Assembly: GCA_045114665.1 (NCBI GenBank)
Contig: JBGUKW010000238.1
Location: forward strand, 1-10,842
DNA: 10,842 bases
From: CADAWZ01 sp045114665
GTDB taxonomy: Bacteria; Vulcanimicrobiota; CADAWZ01
Direction of reading: 5' to 3'
A program made the translations under genes and the position numbers. Below the pieces are notes generated by a model. The model was given only the letters and a program-made list of their open reading frames with translations. It searched no databases and was not told the origin of the DNA. Shown in pieces: positions 1 to 7,046 of the stretch. Position 1 is the stretch's first letter; the number at the start of each line of letters is the position of its first letter.

Positions 1-1
1 G

Positions 2-403
2 ATAAGGACAGCAGACGGAGCTGGAGTTCATGGCATATTGATACCCAAAAATAAATCTGTTGGATTAACAGGAGCTGTTTCCAAAACAGCTTCAGGAGCA
101 GACGCTTATATGCCAGTTTGTAGAGTAGATAACCTATATGAGACGATCCTCGACATGAAAAAAAGAGGCATTATCATCATAGGTTCATGTCCATTTAAAG
201 AGACTGATTGCATATCATACAAAGAGGCAAATTATTCAAAACCTATATGTATATTGATTGGTGCAGAAGGCAGAGGCTTAGATAAAAGGCTTTTGAGTAC
301 ATGTGATGTCAAAGTTCATATTCCATTAAAAGGCAGTGTTGAGTCATTAAATGCCTCTGTAGCAGGTGGATTGCTAATGTACGAAGCTATGAATTCAAGA
401 TAA
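2..403 (+). CDS. rlmB: 23S rRNA (guanosine-2'-O)-methyltransferase, SpoU family, 5'-truncated by the window
   Basis: This is the C-terminal SPOUT catalytic domain of an AdoMet-dependent ribose 2'-O-methyltransferase; only 133 codons are visible because the gene starts outside the window. All three SpoU signatures can be read in frame. The first is RTADGAGVHG near the left edge. The second is ILIGAEGRGL, which helps form the knotted AdoMet site. The third is IPLKGSVESLNASVA near the C-terminus, with the conserved Ser and Asn. The stretch from IPKNKSVGLT to KTASGADAYMPV matches RlmB (2'-O-methylation of the 23S peptidyl-transferase-loop guanosine, G2251 in E. coli) better than tRNA TrmH, but the N-terminal substrate-binding domain that would settle this is missing. 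It ends with TAA at 401-403, 19 bp before a MITE-like repeat, and converges on a pilin operon to which it is probably unrelated. Confidence 0.9.
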   Translation: MRTADGAGVHGILIPKNKSVGLTGAVSKTASGADAYMPVCRVDNLYETILDMKKRGIIIIGSCPFKETDCISYKEANYSKPICILIGAEGRGLDKRLLSTCDVKVHIPLKGSVESLNASVAGGLLMYEAMNSR

Positions 404-422
404 TAGTCATGATCAAAAAATT

Positions 423-622
423 GGGGCTATGAAAAAAGTAAATAGAATAGATGTCATTGCGAGGGAGCGAAACAAATAGTTAACAACTCTAAAGAGTTTT
501 TAAAAAAAAATAATCCCCACATGGGGGAAGCGACCATGGCAATCTCAATCAATTTTTTATTAACTCGCACAACGAGTTAATTTACGCAAATTATATAAAA
601 AAAATACTTTTTTCACAGCCTC
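423..622 (+). mobile_element. MITE-like repeat, copy 1 (200 bp), with internal insert
   Basis: The terminal inverted repeats are GGGGCTATGAAAAAAGTA (423-440) and, read on the minus strand, GAGGCTGTGAAAAAAGTA (605-622); 16 of 18 positions agree. The body contains the core ATGTCATTGCGAGGGAGC, then GCGACC-TGGCAATCTC, then a perfect 8-bp hairpin TTAACTCG/CGAGTTAA (560-567/573-580, loop CACAA). A second copy in opposite orientation lies at 7141-7282 and aligns along its whole length, which fixes the boundaries. This copy carries an extra stretch of about 58 bp at roughly 472-529. There is no transposase ORF, so any movement would need an enzyme supplied in trans. I could not see a convincing target-site duplication. 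It fills the gap between two converging genes and probably helps end transcription. Confidence 0.8.
485..501 (+). terminator. Small hairpin plus T-run inside MITE copy 1
   Basis: The stem AACTC (485-489), loop TAAA and GAGTT (494-498) run directly into TTT, which looks like a minimal intrinsic terminator for rightward transcription leaving rlmB. It lies in the 58-bp stretch that is absent from the other MITE copy. A second hairpin, CCCC-ACAT-GGGG (515-518/523-526), follows at once. The stem is short, so efficiency is uncertain. Confidence 0.4.
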
Positions 623-638
623 AGTTTTTATTTGTATA

Positions 639-1550
639 TTAATTATTTAATGGAGCTACTGTAGAACTTACCTGAAGACAATAAGCATCCAAATTTTCTT
701 TATTATTATTTATGACAGTTGAAGTAGAGGTTCCCTTAATGCCTAAATAAAAATCATCTACTGAATTGCCAACTTCCAATGTTTTTGGTTTTGATTTATT
801 GAGATTAGGCTTAAATATCTTTATATAATATGAGACAGTATAAGCATTATTTTTATTAGCACTAAAAGCCAATATATTTTTTGACAAAATCTTGTCATAA
901 GGTGATTTTGAAGAATTTACACTACTTAAAGTCTTTGAAGGCAAAGATGTCAATTCTGAATCACTCCATGAATCCTTTAAATTAGTTAAAATGCCACTCG
1001 GCAATGAAGGTCCCCTATACCATTTTTTTATTAAATATCTGTGTGGGCAAATATCATCGCCATTAGTTGCTCCAAAAATCTCCTTACAAAGTAAACATGA
1101 TGACTGTTTTGCAACAAAATATGCAACAAAAAAATTTTTGTTAAATTCTGAGCTATGATTTACTTTATCAGTATCAGAGCCAGTATTTGTATTATCTAAT
1201 TTCAAAGAACAATCAAATTCATTTTCCAAAATAGTATATGTCTCTGTATTGCCATTTAAGGATTTATAATTTGCATAAGAAGGACATACTATATAACCAT
1301 TCCCTTTATAATCTGTCTTTAAATTATCACACTCAATAAGAGAGAGAATTGAATTTCGAATAGAATTGTTTATATCTAAAACAGCTCTTGTCATTTCTCT
1401 CTCTGCTTCTGTTTTTCCATCTACTTCTTTCCAAGATTTCAAACCAACATTTAAAATCACACCCAATACAATAGATATCAATGAAAAAACCATTATAGAG
1501 ACAATGAGTTCAATTAATGTAAATCCCTTCTTTTTAATTGTTTTAGTCAT
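639..1550 (-). CDS. PilW/GspJ-like minor pilin (W2) with a Cys-rich head
   Basis: This is a type IV pilin-like protein of 303 aa, probably a minor pilin at the tip of a pilus or pseudopilus. The N-terminus has the class III signal: a basic leader, KKKG, then FTLIELIVSIMVF with Glu at +5 of the mature protein and a hydrophobic helix of about 20 residues. The segment SWKEVDG after the helix parallels IWNELD in the other PilW-like protein of the window (9252-9944). ATG at 1550 is preferred to the one at 1559, because the purine run AGAAAG sits 9 nt before the former but directly against the latter. The start lies 13 nt after the stop of the upstream V2 gene, so the two form an operon. The globular domain holds C-x2-C-x12-C-x-H (C152, C155, C168, H170), which is unusual in an exported pilin and could bind metal or form disulfides. 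The GspJ/PilW assignment rests on length, order and the N-terminal segment. Confidence 0.82.
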   Translation of the reverse strand: MTKTIKKKGFTLIELIVSIMVFSLISIVLGVILNVGLKSWKEVDGKTEAEREMTRAVLDINNSIRNSILSLIECDNLKTDYKGNGYIVCPSYANYKSLNGNTETYTILENEFDCSLKLDNTNTGSDTDKVNHSSEFNKNFFVAYFVAKQSSCLLCKEIFGATNGDDICPHRYLIKKWYRGPSLPSGILTNLKDSWSDSELTSLPSKTLSSVNSSKSPYDKILSKNILAFSANKNNAYTVSYYIKIFKPNLNKSKPKTLEVGNSVDDFYLGIKGTSTSTVINNNKENLDAYCLQVSSTVAPLNN

Positions 1551-1563
1551 TTTTATCATCTTT

Positions 1564-2187
1564 CTATATGTCTTTAGAAATAATACGAGATAATCTCACA
1601 AATTTATATCCTTCATTTAAATTAGTTGACATTCCTTTAAACTCTTCTAAATCTTTTATAAAAGAATCACTAAGATATTCATCTTTTGCAACTTCAAATT
1701 TATTTTTCAGTTTATTTAAACATTGCATATTATTTGCAACATCGACAGAAGATGTAGTTATCTCATTGCCATCTGTATCAGTTGTTGAAGTTGTTACAAC
1801 ATCTCCAGCCCACCAAAATACCAAAACATCTACAAAAAATAGCTCCATATCAACAGGTGTTGAATAATTATTTCCAGATATTGAAGATATTTTTACAAGC
1901 CAATAATAATCACTTTTTCCATTTCTTTCTCTTCCTATCGCAACATAAGGATTATTAGGAGTAATAGGCAAATCTGTTATTTTTTTTCTCAATTCACTAT
2001 TGTTATCGCCTGCAACTTCATTCAATTTACTTTCTGCAACTTGTGTAGCAATAGTTATATCAACACCTTTTGCAGAGACAGTCATCATATAACTATAAAA
2101 TATTATAACCATAACCATAACAAGTGATATTATAGCTATACCAAATAAAACTTCTAATATTGAAAAACCTTTTTTATTTTTACTCAT
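1564..2187 (-). CDS. PilV/GspI-like minor pilin (V2)
   Basis: This 207-aa protein has a short charged leader MSKNKKG, the prepilin cleavage site G|FSILE with Glu at +5, and a long hydrophobic helix (LFGIAIISLVMVMVIIFY). The post-helix region (ITIATQVAESKLNEV) has the amphipathic continuation typical of GspI/PilV-like pilins, where a conserved ALxxAE-like segment occurs. The start G|FSILE is identical in the V1 protein at 9959-10513. It is the first gene of a two-gene operon with W2 (13-nt gap) and sits behind a strong promoter (2246-2274). The Shine-Dalgarno sequence is weak (CAGG, about 8 nt from ATG). It is inferred to be cleaved and N-methylated by a prepilin peptidase encoded elsewhere and to join a tip complex with W2 and probably the large X2 protein. 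The head (about residues 55-207) shows no domain I recognise. Confidence 0.85.
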   Translation of the reverse strand: MSKNKKGFSILEVLFGIAIISLVMVMVIIFYSYMMTVSAKGVDITIATQVAESKLNEVAGDNNSELRKKITDLPITPNNPYVAIGRERNGKSDYYWLVKISSISGNNYSTPVDMELFFVDVLVFWWAGDVVTTSTTDTDGNEITTSSVDVANNMQCLNKLKNKFEVAKDEYLSDSFIKDLEEFKGMSTNLNEGYKFVRLSRIISKDI

Positions 2188-2245
2188 TATTAAACCTGTA
2201 CTTATATATATTTATATTATTCATATGATTATTTTTTATAGTATA

Positions 2246-2274
2246 ATTATATAATATATTTCAAATTAAGTCAA
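2246..2274 (-). promoter_or_regulatory. Sigma-70-type promoter of the V2-W2 operon
   Basis: On the minus strand, -35 TTGACT (2274-2269) is separated by exactly 17 bp from a perfect -10 TATAAT (2251-2246). This predicts a start near 2239 and a 5' leader of about 50 nt before the ATG at 2187. The spacing and hexamers are close to consensus, making this the best promoter in the window. Confidence 0.75.
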
Positions 2275-2290
2275 ATTAAGTCAAAATTGA
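2261..2290. repeat. 10-bp tandem repeat over the -35 region
   Basis: TCAAATTAAG occurs twice head to tail (2261-2270 and 2271-2280), followed by a third, degenerate unit starting TCAAA. On the minus strand this sets TTGACT-like hexamers 10 bp apart (2274-2269 and 2284-2279), on the same face of the helix. It could be an operator for the divergent V2-W2 and EF-hand genes, or a chance product of AT-rich sequence. Confidence 0.5.
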
Positions 2291-2339
2291 AAATAAATAA
2301 AATATAAAAAAGACATAACCGTAATAAAATATTCATATT

Positions 2340-2363
2340 TTGTTAACAAGCATTTTTTATAAT
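2340..2363 (+). promoter_or_regulatory. Candidate promoter region of the EF-hand gene
   Basis: A perfect -10 box TATAAT (2358-2363) lies about 70 bp before the ATG at 2433. No good -35 sits 16-18 bp upstream; instead there is a perfect 10-bp palindrome TTGTTAACAA (2340-2349), whose TTGTTA half is only 12 bp from the -10. A promoter that depends on an activator binding this palindrome is possible. The leader is A-rich, with a small hairpin ACAGG/CCTGT (2379-2383/2392-2396). Confidence 0.4.
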
Positions 2364-2432
2364 AAAGCCAGAAACAAAACAGGAAACAATACCTGTAAAA
2401 ATATATAAAAAATTACAAAGGAGAATAAAATT

Positions 2433-3641
2433 ATGAAGAGACTCGTAACATTGGCACTCGCTGGAGTTTGTGCATTAGCATTTGTAGCAGCATCAGATGC
2501 AGCAACAACAATAAGACAAGGTAACAAAATTGTAAATACAAAGACAAGTGAAAAAACATTTTTTGATGGCAAAGATCACAATTCAACAGTATATGCAAAC
2601 ACAGCATCAAATAGCTATTCTTGGAAGAGTGGCGGTTGGATTCTTGATTACATCTATTCAAAAGATATCACAAGATCATCAGTAGTATTTGACAACCTCA
2701 GAAAAGCATTGAACAATCCATATTCAGACCTCGTTCCTTCAATCGTTGGTGAACAAACAACAGTTGGTCTTCACGAAGTAAAAGTTAGACAACAAGGTGA
2801 TGACAGTCTTAATGCATATTCAAGTGCAGATTGGACAAATGTAGCTTCAGTAGCAAACAATGTAATTCCTGGCAGATGTGCAAGAATGGACGGAGCAAAA
2901 GATGCAGGTGGTGTAGATTCAGATGCAGTTGCAGAAGAAGCTGAAGAACGTGAAACAGGATTAGATGATGCTATATCAACAGATAGCAAGAGCTTTGTCT
3001 CACATCTTGGAACAAAAACACAAGATACTGTATCATTCAAAGTAGTAGATGGACAGCTTATTGAAGTACATGATGTAACTTTGACATATCTCTCAGAAAA
3101 AACAACAATCGTTTCAGTCAGCCAAAACAAATATGTATCTCCACTCGTTCTCGATATGACAGGCAATGGCGTACTCCAAGCTTCAAACGGTCAGAATATG
3201 CCAGGACATCCACTAGTAAAAACAAATATGGTTCTTGCTGATTTCTACGGTGATGGCTTTGAAATTGGTATGGAATGGGTTGGTCCACAAGATGGTCTTC
3301 TCGTAGCTCCAAAAGCAGATGGTTCAGTTGATATGAGTAGCCTCTTTGGTACAGCTGGCGGATATGAAACAGGATATGAAAAACTTTCTCTCTATGACAA
3401 AAACAACGATGGTTTAGTCAATGGTGAAGAACTTGCTGGTCTCTCAGTATGGCAGGATGCAAATGGAAATGGTGTTGCAGATGCTGGAGAAGTCAAAACA
3501 GTACAAGAACTTGGAATCACAGAGATTTCTCTTAATGCCAATGCACAGTTTGTAAGTTCATTCACAATGAATGGCAAAACAAACAAGATGTGGGATTGGT
3601 GGCCAAATGCAATGGAAGTAGTAAAACTTTCAGCAAAATAA
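2433..3641 (+). CDS. Secreted EF-hand calcium-binding protein
   Basis: This 402-aa protein begins with a clear Sec signal peptide (MKR, then LVTLALAGVCALAFVAA; cleavage probably near residue 23, after ASDA). Residues 25-230 match nothing I know and include an acidic stretch (DAVAEEAEEREDG-like). From V235 comes a domain I recognise from RTX/haemolysin-type calcium-binding proteins: VSPLVLDMTGNGV, then FYGDGFEIGMEWVGPQDGLL, then two canonical 12-residue EF loops, D322-E333 (DKNNDGLVNGEE) and D342-E353 (DANGNGVADAGE), then VKTVQELGITEISLNA. The RTX nonapeptides of those toxins are absent. The RBS is strong (AAAGGAG, 9 nt before ATG). Its third-position C usage (CTC, GAC, ATC, TAC) and higher GC differ from the pilin genes, suggesting high expression or separate ancestry. 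It is monocistronic, divergent from V2-W2, and closed by its own terminator. A calcium-responsive partner of the pili, by analogy with PilY1, is inference only. Confidence 0.85.
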   Translation: MKRLVTLALAGVCALAFVAASDAATTIRQGNKIVNTKTSEKTFFDGKDHNSTVYANTASNSYSWKSGGWILDYIYSKDITRSSVVFDNLRKALNNPYSDLVPSIVGEQTTVGLHEVKVRQQGDDSLNAYSSADWTNVASVANNVIPGRCARMDGAKDAGGVDSDAVAEEAEERETGLDDAISTDSKSFVSHLGTKTQDTVSFKVVDGQLIEVHDVTLTYLSEKTTIVSVSQNKYVSPLVLDMTGNGVLQASNGQNMPGHPLVKTNMVLADFYGDGFEIGMEWVGPQDGLLVAPKADGSVDMSSLFGTAGGYETGYEKLSLYDKNNDGLVNGEELAGLSVWQDANGNGVADAGEVKTVQELGITEISLNANAQFVSSFTMNGKTNKMWDWWPNAMEVVKLSAK

Positions 3642-3665
3642 GCCAAAATGTAAATAGATAGTTTT

Positions 3666-3699
3666 GAGTGGCTTTGAATTAATTCAGAGCCACTTTTTA
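3666..3699 (+). terminator. Intrinsic terminator of the EF-hand gene
   Basis: A 14-bp stem, AGTGGCTTTGAATT (3667-3680) against AATTCAGAGCCACT (3681-3694), has a single G-U wobble and is followed by TTTTT. It begins 25 nt after the stop codon. The arms meet directly, so the inner AT pairs open to form the loop. Confidence 0.85.
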
Positions 3700-3756
3700 T
3701 ATTTCTTATAGTCTATCCATTTACTTTAATCTCTACACCTACCCTATTAATAATTT

Positions 3757-3790
3757 GGGCTGTGGCAAAGTCAATATTTTTCACAATTCC
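3757..3790. repeat. Possible remnant of the MITE ends
   Basis: GGGCTGTGGCAAAGT (3757-3771) followed by ATTTTTCACAATTCC (3776-3790) resembles the two MITE termini (GGGGCTGTGAAAAAAGT and TTTTTTCACAGCC) brought together, as if only the outer ends of a deleted copy remained. The match is short and imperfect. Confidence 0.25.
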
Positions 3791-4110
3791 ATTTTTTTAT
3801 TTTATACGATGGCATGTTGATAAAGTAAATTAATGCCTTGTGCTAGTTGATTCAAAAAAATAAGTAAATAAAAAGTTGTCGAAAACTAGCAAATATATGC
3901 CTGTATACTGCCACTTTGTCATTAAAATTAAGTTGATCGACTCTATTTAGAATGTTATACTCGGTTTGTTTAATAAATTACTACTAAAAAAAACGAATGG
4001 CTGTTATTTTAATTTAGTATTTTTAAAGAGGAAAAAATGGTCTAGTGAGTGACTTATACCCAAAAATTGGCGTAAGCAGAAAATTAATTAAATAAAAATA
4101 CGCAAAAATT

Positions 4111-4172
4111 CAGATAAAAAAATAGCCAATCTAATTTTATTTGAATAATAGGCTTTATCTGCTATTTTTTTT
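4111..4172. other. Overlapping alternative hairpins with T-run
   Basis: Two mutually exclusive stems share sequence. One pairs CAGATAAA (4111-4118) with TTTATCTG (4154-4161), helped by AGCC (4124-4127) with GGCT (4151-4154). The other pairs AAAAAAATAGC (4116-4126) with GCTATTTTTTT (4161-4171). The second ends in a T-run like a terminator. This arrangement resembles an attenuator or riboswitch platform, but no coding gene follows on the plus strand, so it may be a small-RNA end or a transposon scar. Confidence 0.35.
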
Positions 4173-4289
4173 GTTTATAATATCAATATCCTTTGACATA
4201 CTCCCCATAAATAATGAAGTGAGCCCAAAATTTAGGGGCATTACGGTGCATTTCGGTAAAACGATATATTTTTCCATAGTAATAATGAG

Positions 4290-4346
4290 ATAAAAAAATA
4301 GTTGTTGGTAAGAAATTAAATTTCTTACCAACAACTATTTTTTTAT
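4290..4346 (-). terminator. 57-bp perfect palindrome, terminator of X2
   Basis: The arms of 28 bp (4290-4317 and 4319-4346) are perfectly complementary around one central A, with the core TAGTTGTTGGTAAGAAATT. Each arm ends in a run of seven A or T, so the hairpin ends in a U-run in both directions. It starts 17 nt after the stop of the 865-aa gene and is presumably its terminator. It is far longer than an ordinary terminator needs. Confidence 0.8.
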
Positions 4347-4363
4347 AACTCTACTCTTCTATT

Positions 4364-6961
4364 TTATTCTCCACCAATAAACGAAGAGAGAAATCTCAAT
4401 TTTGTTTGAATTCCAGTATCTTTAAAAAATGGAACATAATCTGGATCATAAGTCAAGTTTACTTTTGATGCAGTTATATCCAAATCTCCATCACAAGTAA
4501 TCAATGCTCCTAATATATCAAAAGCAGTAGCTCCGATATTAATCTTTATTTTCCCTTTTTTAGAATAAACAGTACCGATCAATGATGTCTTAGATACATA
4601 AATATTACTTGCCAACTGTTTTTCATCTGTTGAAAGAGCTTTTTTAGCATTTTCACTATCTGTCAAAGTAGTATTATTTGATGAACTTCCATTTTCTTCA
4701 TTTGCTTGAGTTAATAAATAATTTATAAGGGCAGCATTTGATAAAACTTTATTAGGGTCTACAGGAACATCATAAGTTGAATTTGAAATCTTCCTATCAT
4801 CATATTTGAATTTATGCGAATCTTGGCTAAAATCAAGATTTGCATAAAAATAATAAATACCATCTTTATCTTTTACAAATATATTAAAATCGTTAGGAAT
4901 ACCAGTTGCGTTAGCATGTGAGACATAAAATGTTGTATCAACAAATGATAATTCACGTCTTGGGGGTCTACTTTGTTCATTACTATTAAATCCACTTACA
5001 GCACTACTACCCATAAAAGATTCATAGTTATTTAAAGTTAATTTATTTAGATCATCTGTAATAGATATAGCTGGTTGTCCATTAAAATTTTTATAATAAG
5101 GCAAATAATAATCTTTTCCATTAACATTAAATTTATACAATTTATTAATTTTATCAGATAAATAAGAAGCATTATCATATCCATCAGCGATAAAACCTAA
5201 AGGAGGGTTCTCCGAAATATCAACTGTATCAAGATTACTAATTCCATTTTTAGATAAATCAATAGGACCAGAATTATTAACATTTTCTTCATTTGCGTTT
5301 ATTGTTGAATCGACATCATCAGCAACTAACCCAAGTTCAAGTCTCTTCATCTGCTCATCTGAAATAATAGGCTCTTGTTGTCCAGTTGATTGATTAGTAG
5401 CTCCACTTGTTGAATTACTATTAACTTGATTAAGAAGATTGCCAAACTGTCTTCTTAAACTTTTATTGCTCAAATTTTTGGCTCTGTTTATATTTATATC
5501 TTCTTCAGCATAAATAGTAACTTTTTGATCTTTGTCAACTTCAAGTGCAGAACCTGCATTTATATCTATATTTTTACCTGCTATCAAATTTCCATTTCCA
5601 ACAACTTCACCTCTTATATTTATGCTTCCATTTTCACTAACAATACTTCCCTTATTTAACTGAAAATCAACAGTTGAAGTTTCCATTGAATATTTATTTT
5701 TACTAAACTTATCTATAACGACAAAATTTACATTGTCTGTTACATTGACGTTACCATTTACTGTAACTGTTCTCGATTGAAAACCTGCTATATCAGATTT
5801 ACCAAAACTTATTGCAGTATTACTTGCTATATCTGGTTTACTAAGAATATCAGTAAAATTTTCATTTTTAATAGCATTTATCAAAGTATTACTTGCATTT
5901 TTTGCACCTAATTCTTTTTCATTTACATACACCCATTTTGCCTTCATCTCATCTCCAGAAAAATCTCTGAGATATACATAAGAGCCTGGGTCTAAAGAAA
6001 AAGAACTTAAATTATTATCAATATTGCCTTTTGCATCTTGCATACTCAAATCATTTAAATTAGCTGTATCTATTACAGCTGTTTGACTTACAGAAAGATT
6101 TTTAGCAGAACTCTCATTTTTTATTTTGGATTTATCAAAATTGCCATTTATTACAACTTTACTTTTCAAATTCAACAAATCTTCTACATCACAATTGCCT
6201 GCTGTCAAATTGACATCTTTAGTACATTTTCCATCACTATCAAAAGCATTTATCTGTCCAGGATATTTATCATCAACATGATATATATTCAAAAGATAAT
6301 TACCATCTTTACCATAATCAATATCTTTACTTCCTTTTATATTTATATCTCCACCAATAGTAGTTCCATTGTCAACAGCACTTGGTCCATTTGATGTGAC
6401 AAAAGCCTCTACATATCTCACAGATTTTCCACAGACACCTTTTGAGACAATATACATACTATATGGAGGGACATCTCTTCTGATACCCTTGGACATATCT
6501 TTATCTATCTGAAATGTCGAATTAACATTATTTACAGATAAATATTTGCAAGCAGAAGATGTATGTTTATAATTAGTATCACCATTATTAGCAACAGAAT
6601 TATCTTTAAAAGAGACAGAAAATTTTGATTTATAATCATCTTTAGAATTAGCGCCTATATATCCAGTAAGATCATTATTATTGTAATTGACAAAAAAACC
6701 ACTGACAGGAGAACTTGGAACTTTTTTCTTATAACCTGACAAAGAATATGTTCCAAAAGACTTGTCTTTCTTTAATTCACCTCTCACAAAATCAATGCCT
6801 GACAATGCTGCCATATATGCCTCTTCTGACTGCATTGAAGCAGTACCAGACAAAAGAGCCATTTTGCCTTGTGATGCTATCAAAGTCGCAATCATGACAA
6901 TGACAGTTACAAATAACATTGTCGTTATCAACACAATACCATGTCGATTTTTCCTTTGCAT
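4364..6961 (-). CDS. Giant PilX/GspK-like minor pilin (X2), 865 aa
   Basis: The N-terminus has a short basic leader MQRKNRHG, then IVLITTMLFVTVIVMIATLIA, a class III signal and hydrophobic helix. The residue at +5 is Thr rather than Glu, as expected of GspK-type pseudopilins, which lack Glu5. The segment SEEAYMAALSGIDFVRGEL (about 45-62) matches the PilX/GspK neck, where an A-x-x-G-i pattern is typical. DVPPYSM begins at D163, and its context is shared with X1 (7405-9252). GTTIGGDINI (about 199-208) and residues about 395-495 (NGNVNVTDNVNFVV; GEVVGNGNLIAGKNIDINAG; YAEEDININR) have the short alternating strands of a beta-helix or bactofilin-like fold. The C-terminus (GALITCDGDLDITASKVNL, then TYDPDYV) is also echoed in X1. 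GspK and PilX are usually about 200-350 aa, so the head is greatly enlarged. ATG at 6961 follows GGGGGGAG by 9 nt. It is the only gene between its promoter region and the palindrome at 4290-4346. An adhesive or tip role is inferred. Confidence 0.82.
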   Translation of the reverse strand: MQRKNRHGIVLITTMLFVTVIVMIATLIASQGKMALLSGTASMQSEEAYMAALSGIDFVRGELKKDKSFGTYSLSGYKKKVPSSPVSGFFVNYNNNDLTGYIGANSKDDYKSKFSVSFKDNSVANNGDTNYKHTSSACKYLSVNNVNSTFQIDKDMSKGIRRDVPPYSMYIVSKGVCGKSVRYVEAFVTSNGPSAVDNGTTIGGDINIKGSKDIDYGKDGNYLLNIYHVDDKYPGQINAFDSDGKCTKDVNLTAGNCDVEDLLNLKSKVVINGNFDKSKIKNESSAKNLSVSQTAVIDTANLNDLSMQDAKGNIDNNLSSFSLDPGSYVYLRDFSGDEMKAKWVYVNEKELGAKNASNTLINAIKNENFTDILSKPDIASNTAISFGKSDIAGFQSRTVTVNGNVNVTDNVNFVVIDKFSKNKYSMETSTVDFQLNKGSIVSENGSINIRGEVVGNGNLIAGKNIDINAGSALEVDKDQKVTIYAEEDININRAKNLSNKSLRRQFGNLLNQVNSNSTSGATNQSTGQQEPIISDEQMKRLELGLVADDVDSTINANEENVNNSGPIDLSKNGISNLDTVDISENPPLGFIADGYDNASYLSDKINKLYKFNVNGKDYYLPYYKNFNGQPAISITDDLNKLTLNNYESFMGSSAVSGFNSNEQSRPPRRELSFVDTTFYVSHANATGIPNDFNIFVKDKDGIYYFYANLDFSQDSHKFKYDDRKISNSTYDVPVDPNKVLSNAALINYLLTQANEENGSSSNNTTLTDSENAKKALSTDEKQLASNIYVSKTSLIGTVYSKKGKIKINIGATAFDILGALITCDGDLDITASKVNLTYDPDYVPFFKDTGIQTKLRFLSSFIGGE

Positions 6962-6970
6962 AAAATATCA

Positions 6971-6978
6971 CTCCCCCC
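6971..6978 (-). promoter_or_regulatory. Ribosome binding site of X2 with a G6 run
   Basis: On the minus strand, GGGGGGAG lies 9 nt before the ATG at 6961 and decides this start. The homopolymer of six G is unusual in DNA this AT-rich. Confidence 0.6.
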
Positions 6979-7046
6979 ATATTTTAATTTTTATATTTAA
7001 ATATATTTCAAATTTAACAAAATTAGAGTTTATTTTATTTATTTAC

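Larger units (their letters stand above)
3701..4289. other. Gene-free, hairpin-rich intergenic region (about 590 bp)
   Basis: I found no credible ORF. The only RBS-like start (AGAGG before ATG at 4037) meets a stop after two codons. The region lies between two terminators. It holds an 8-bp inverted repeat TGCTAGTT/AACTAGCA (3841-3848/3884-3891) and a complex fold at 4111-4171. It also holds AATGCCTTGTGCTAG (3832-3846), which resembles AATGCCTTATTGCTA near the window end (10788-10802). It may be decayed repeats, a small RNA or a recombination site; nothing decides between these. Confidence 0.5.

Noticed and set aside
423..622. CRISPR array or tRNA for the GC-rich core near 450-540
   Set aside because: There is no regular repeat-spacer pattern and no cloverleaf; full-length alignment with 7141-7282 shows a MITE-like repeat.
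2771..3166. 131-aa minus-strand reading frame inside the EF-hand gene
   Set aside because: It is antisense to a well-supported gene, has no RBS or family features, and is explained by the codon bias of the plus strand.
4019..4085. Possible small ORF after AGAGG (ATG at 4037)
   Set aside because: The frame stops after two codons, and a GTG alternative gives only about 16 residues.
6083..6394. 103-aa plus-strand reading frame rich in Ile and Phe
   Set aside because: It is a shadow of the X2 gene; the apparent hydrophobicity is the complement of Asn/Lys/Asp-rich codons.
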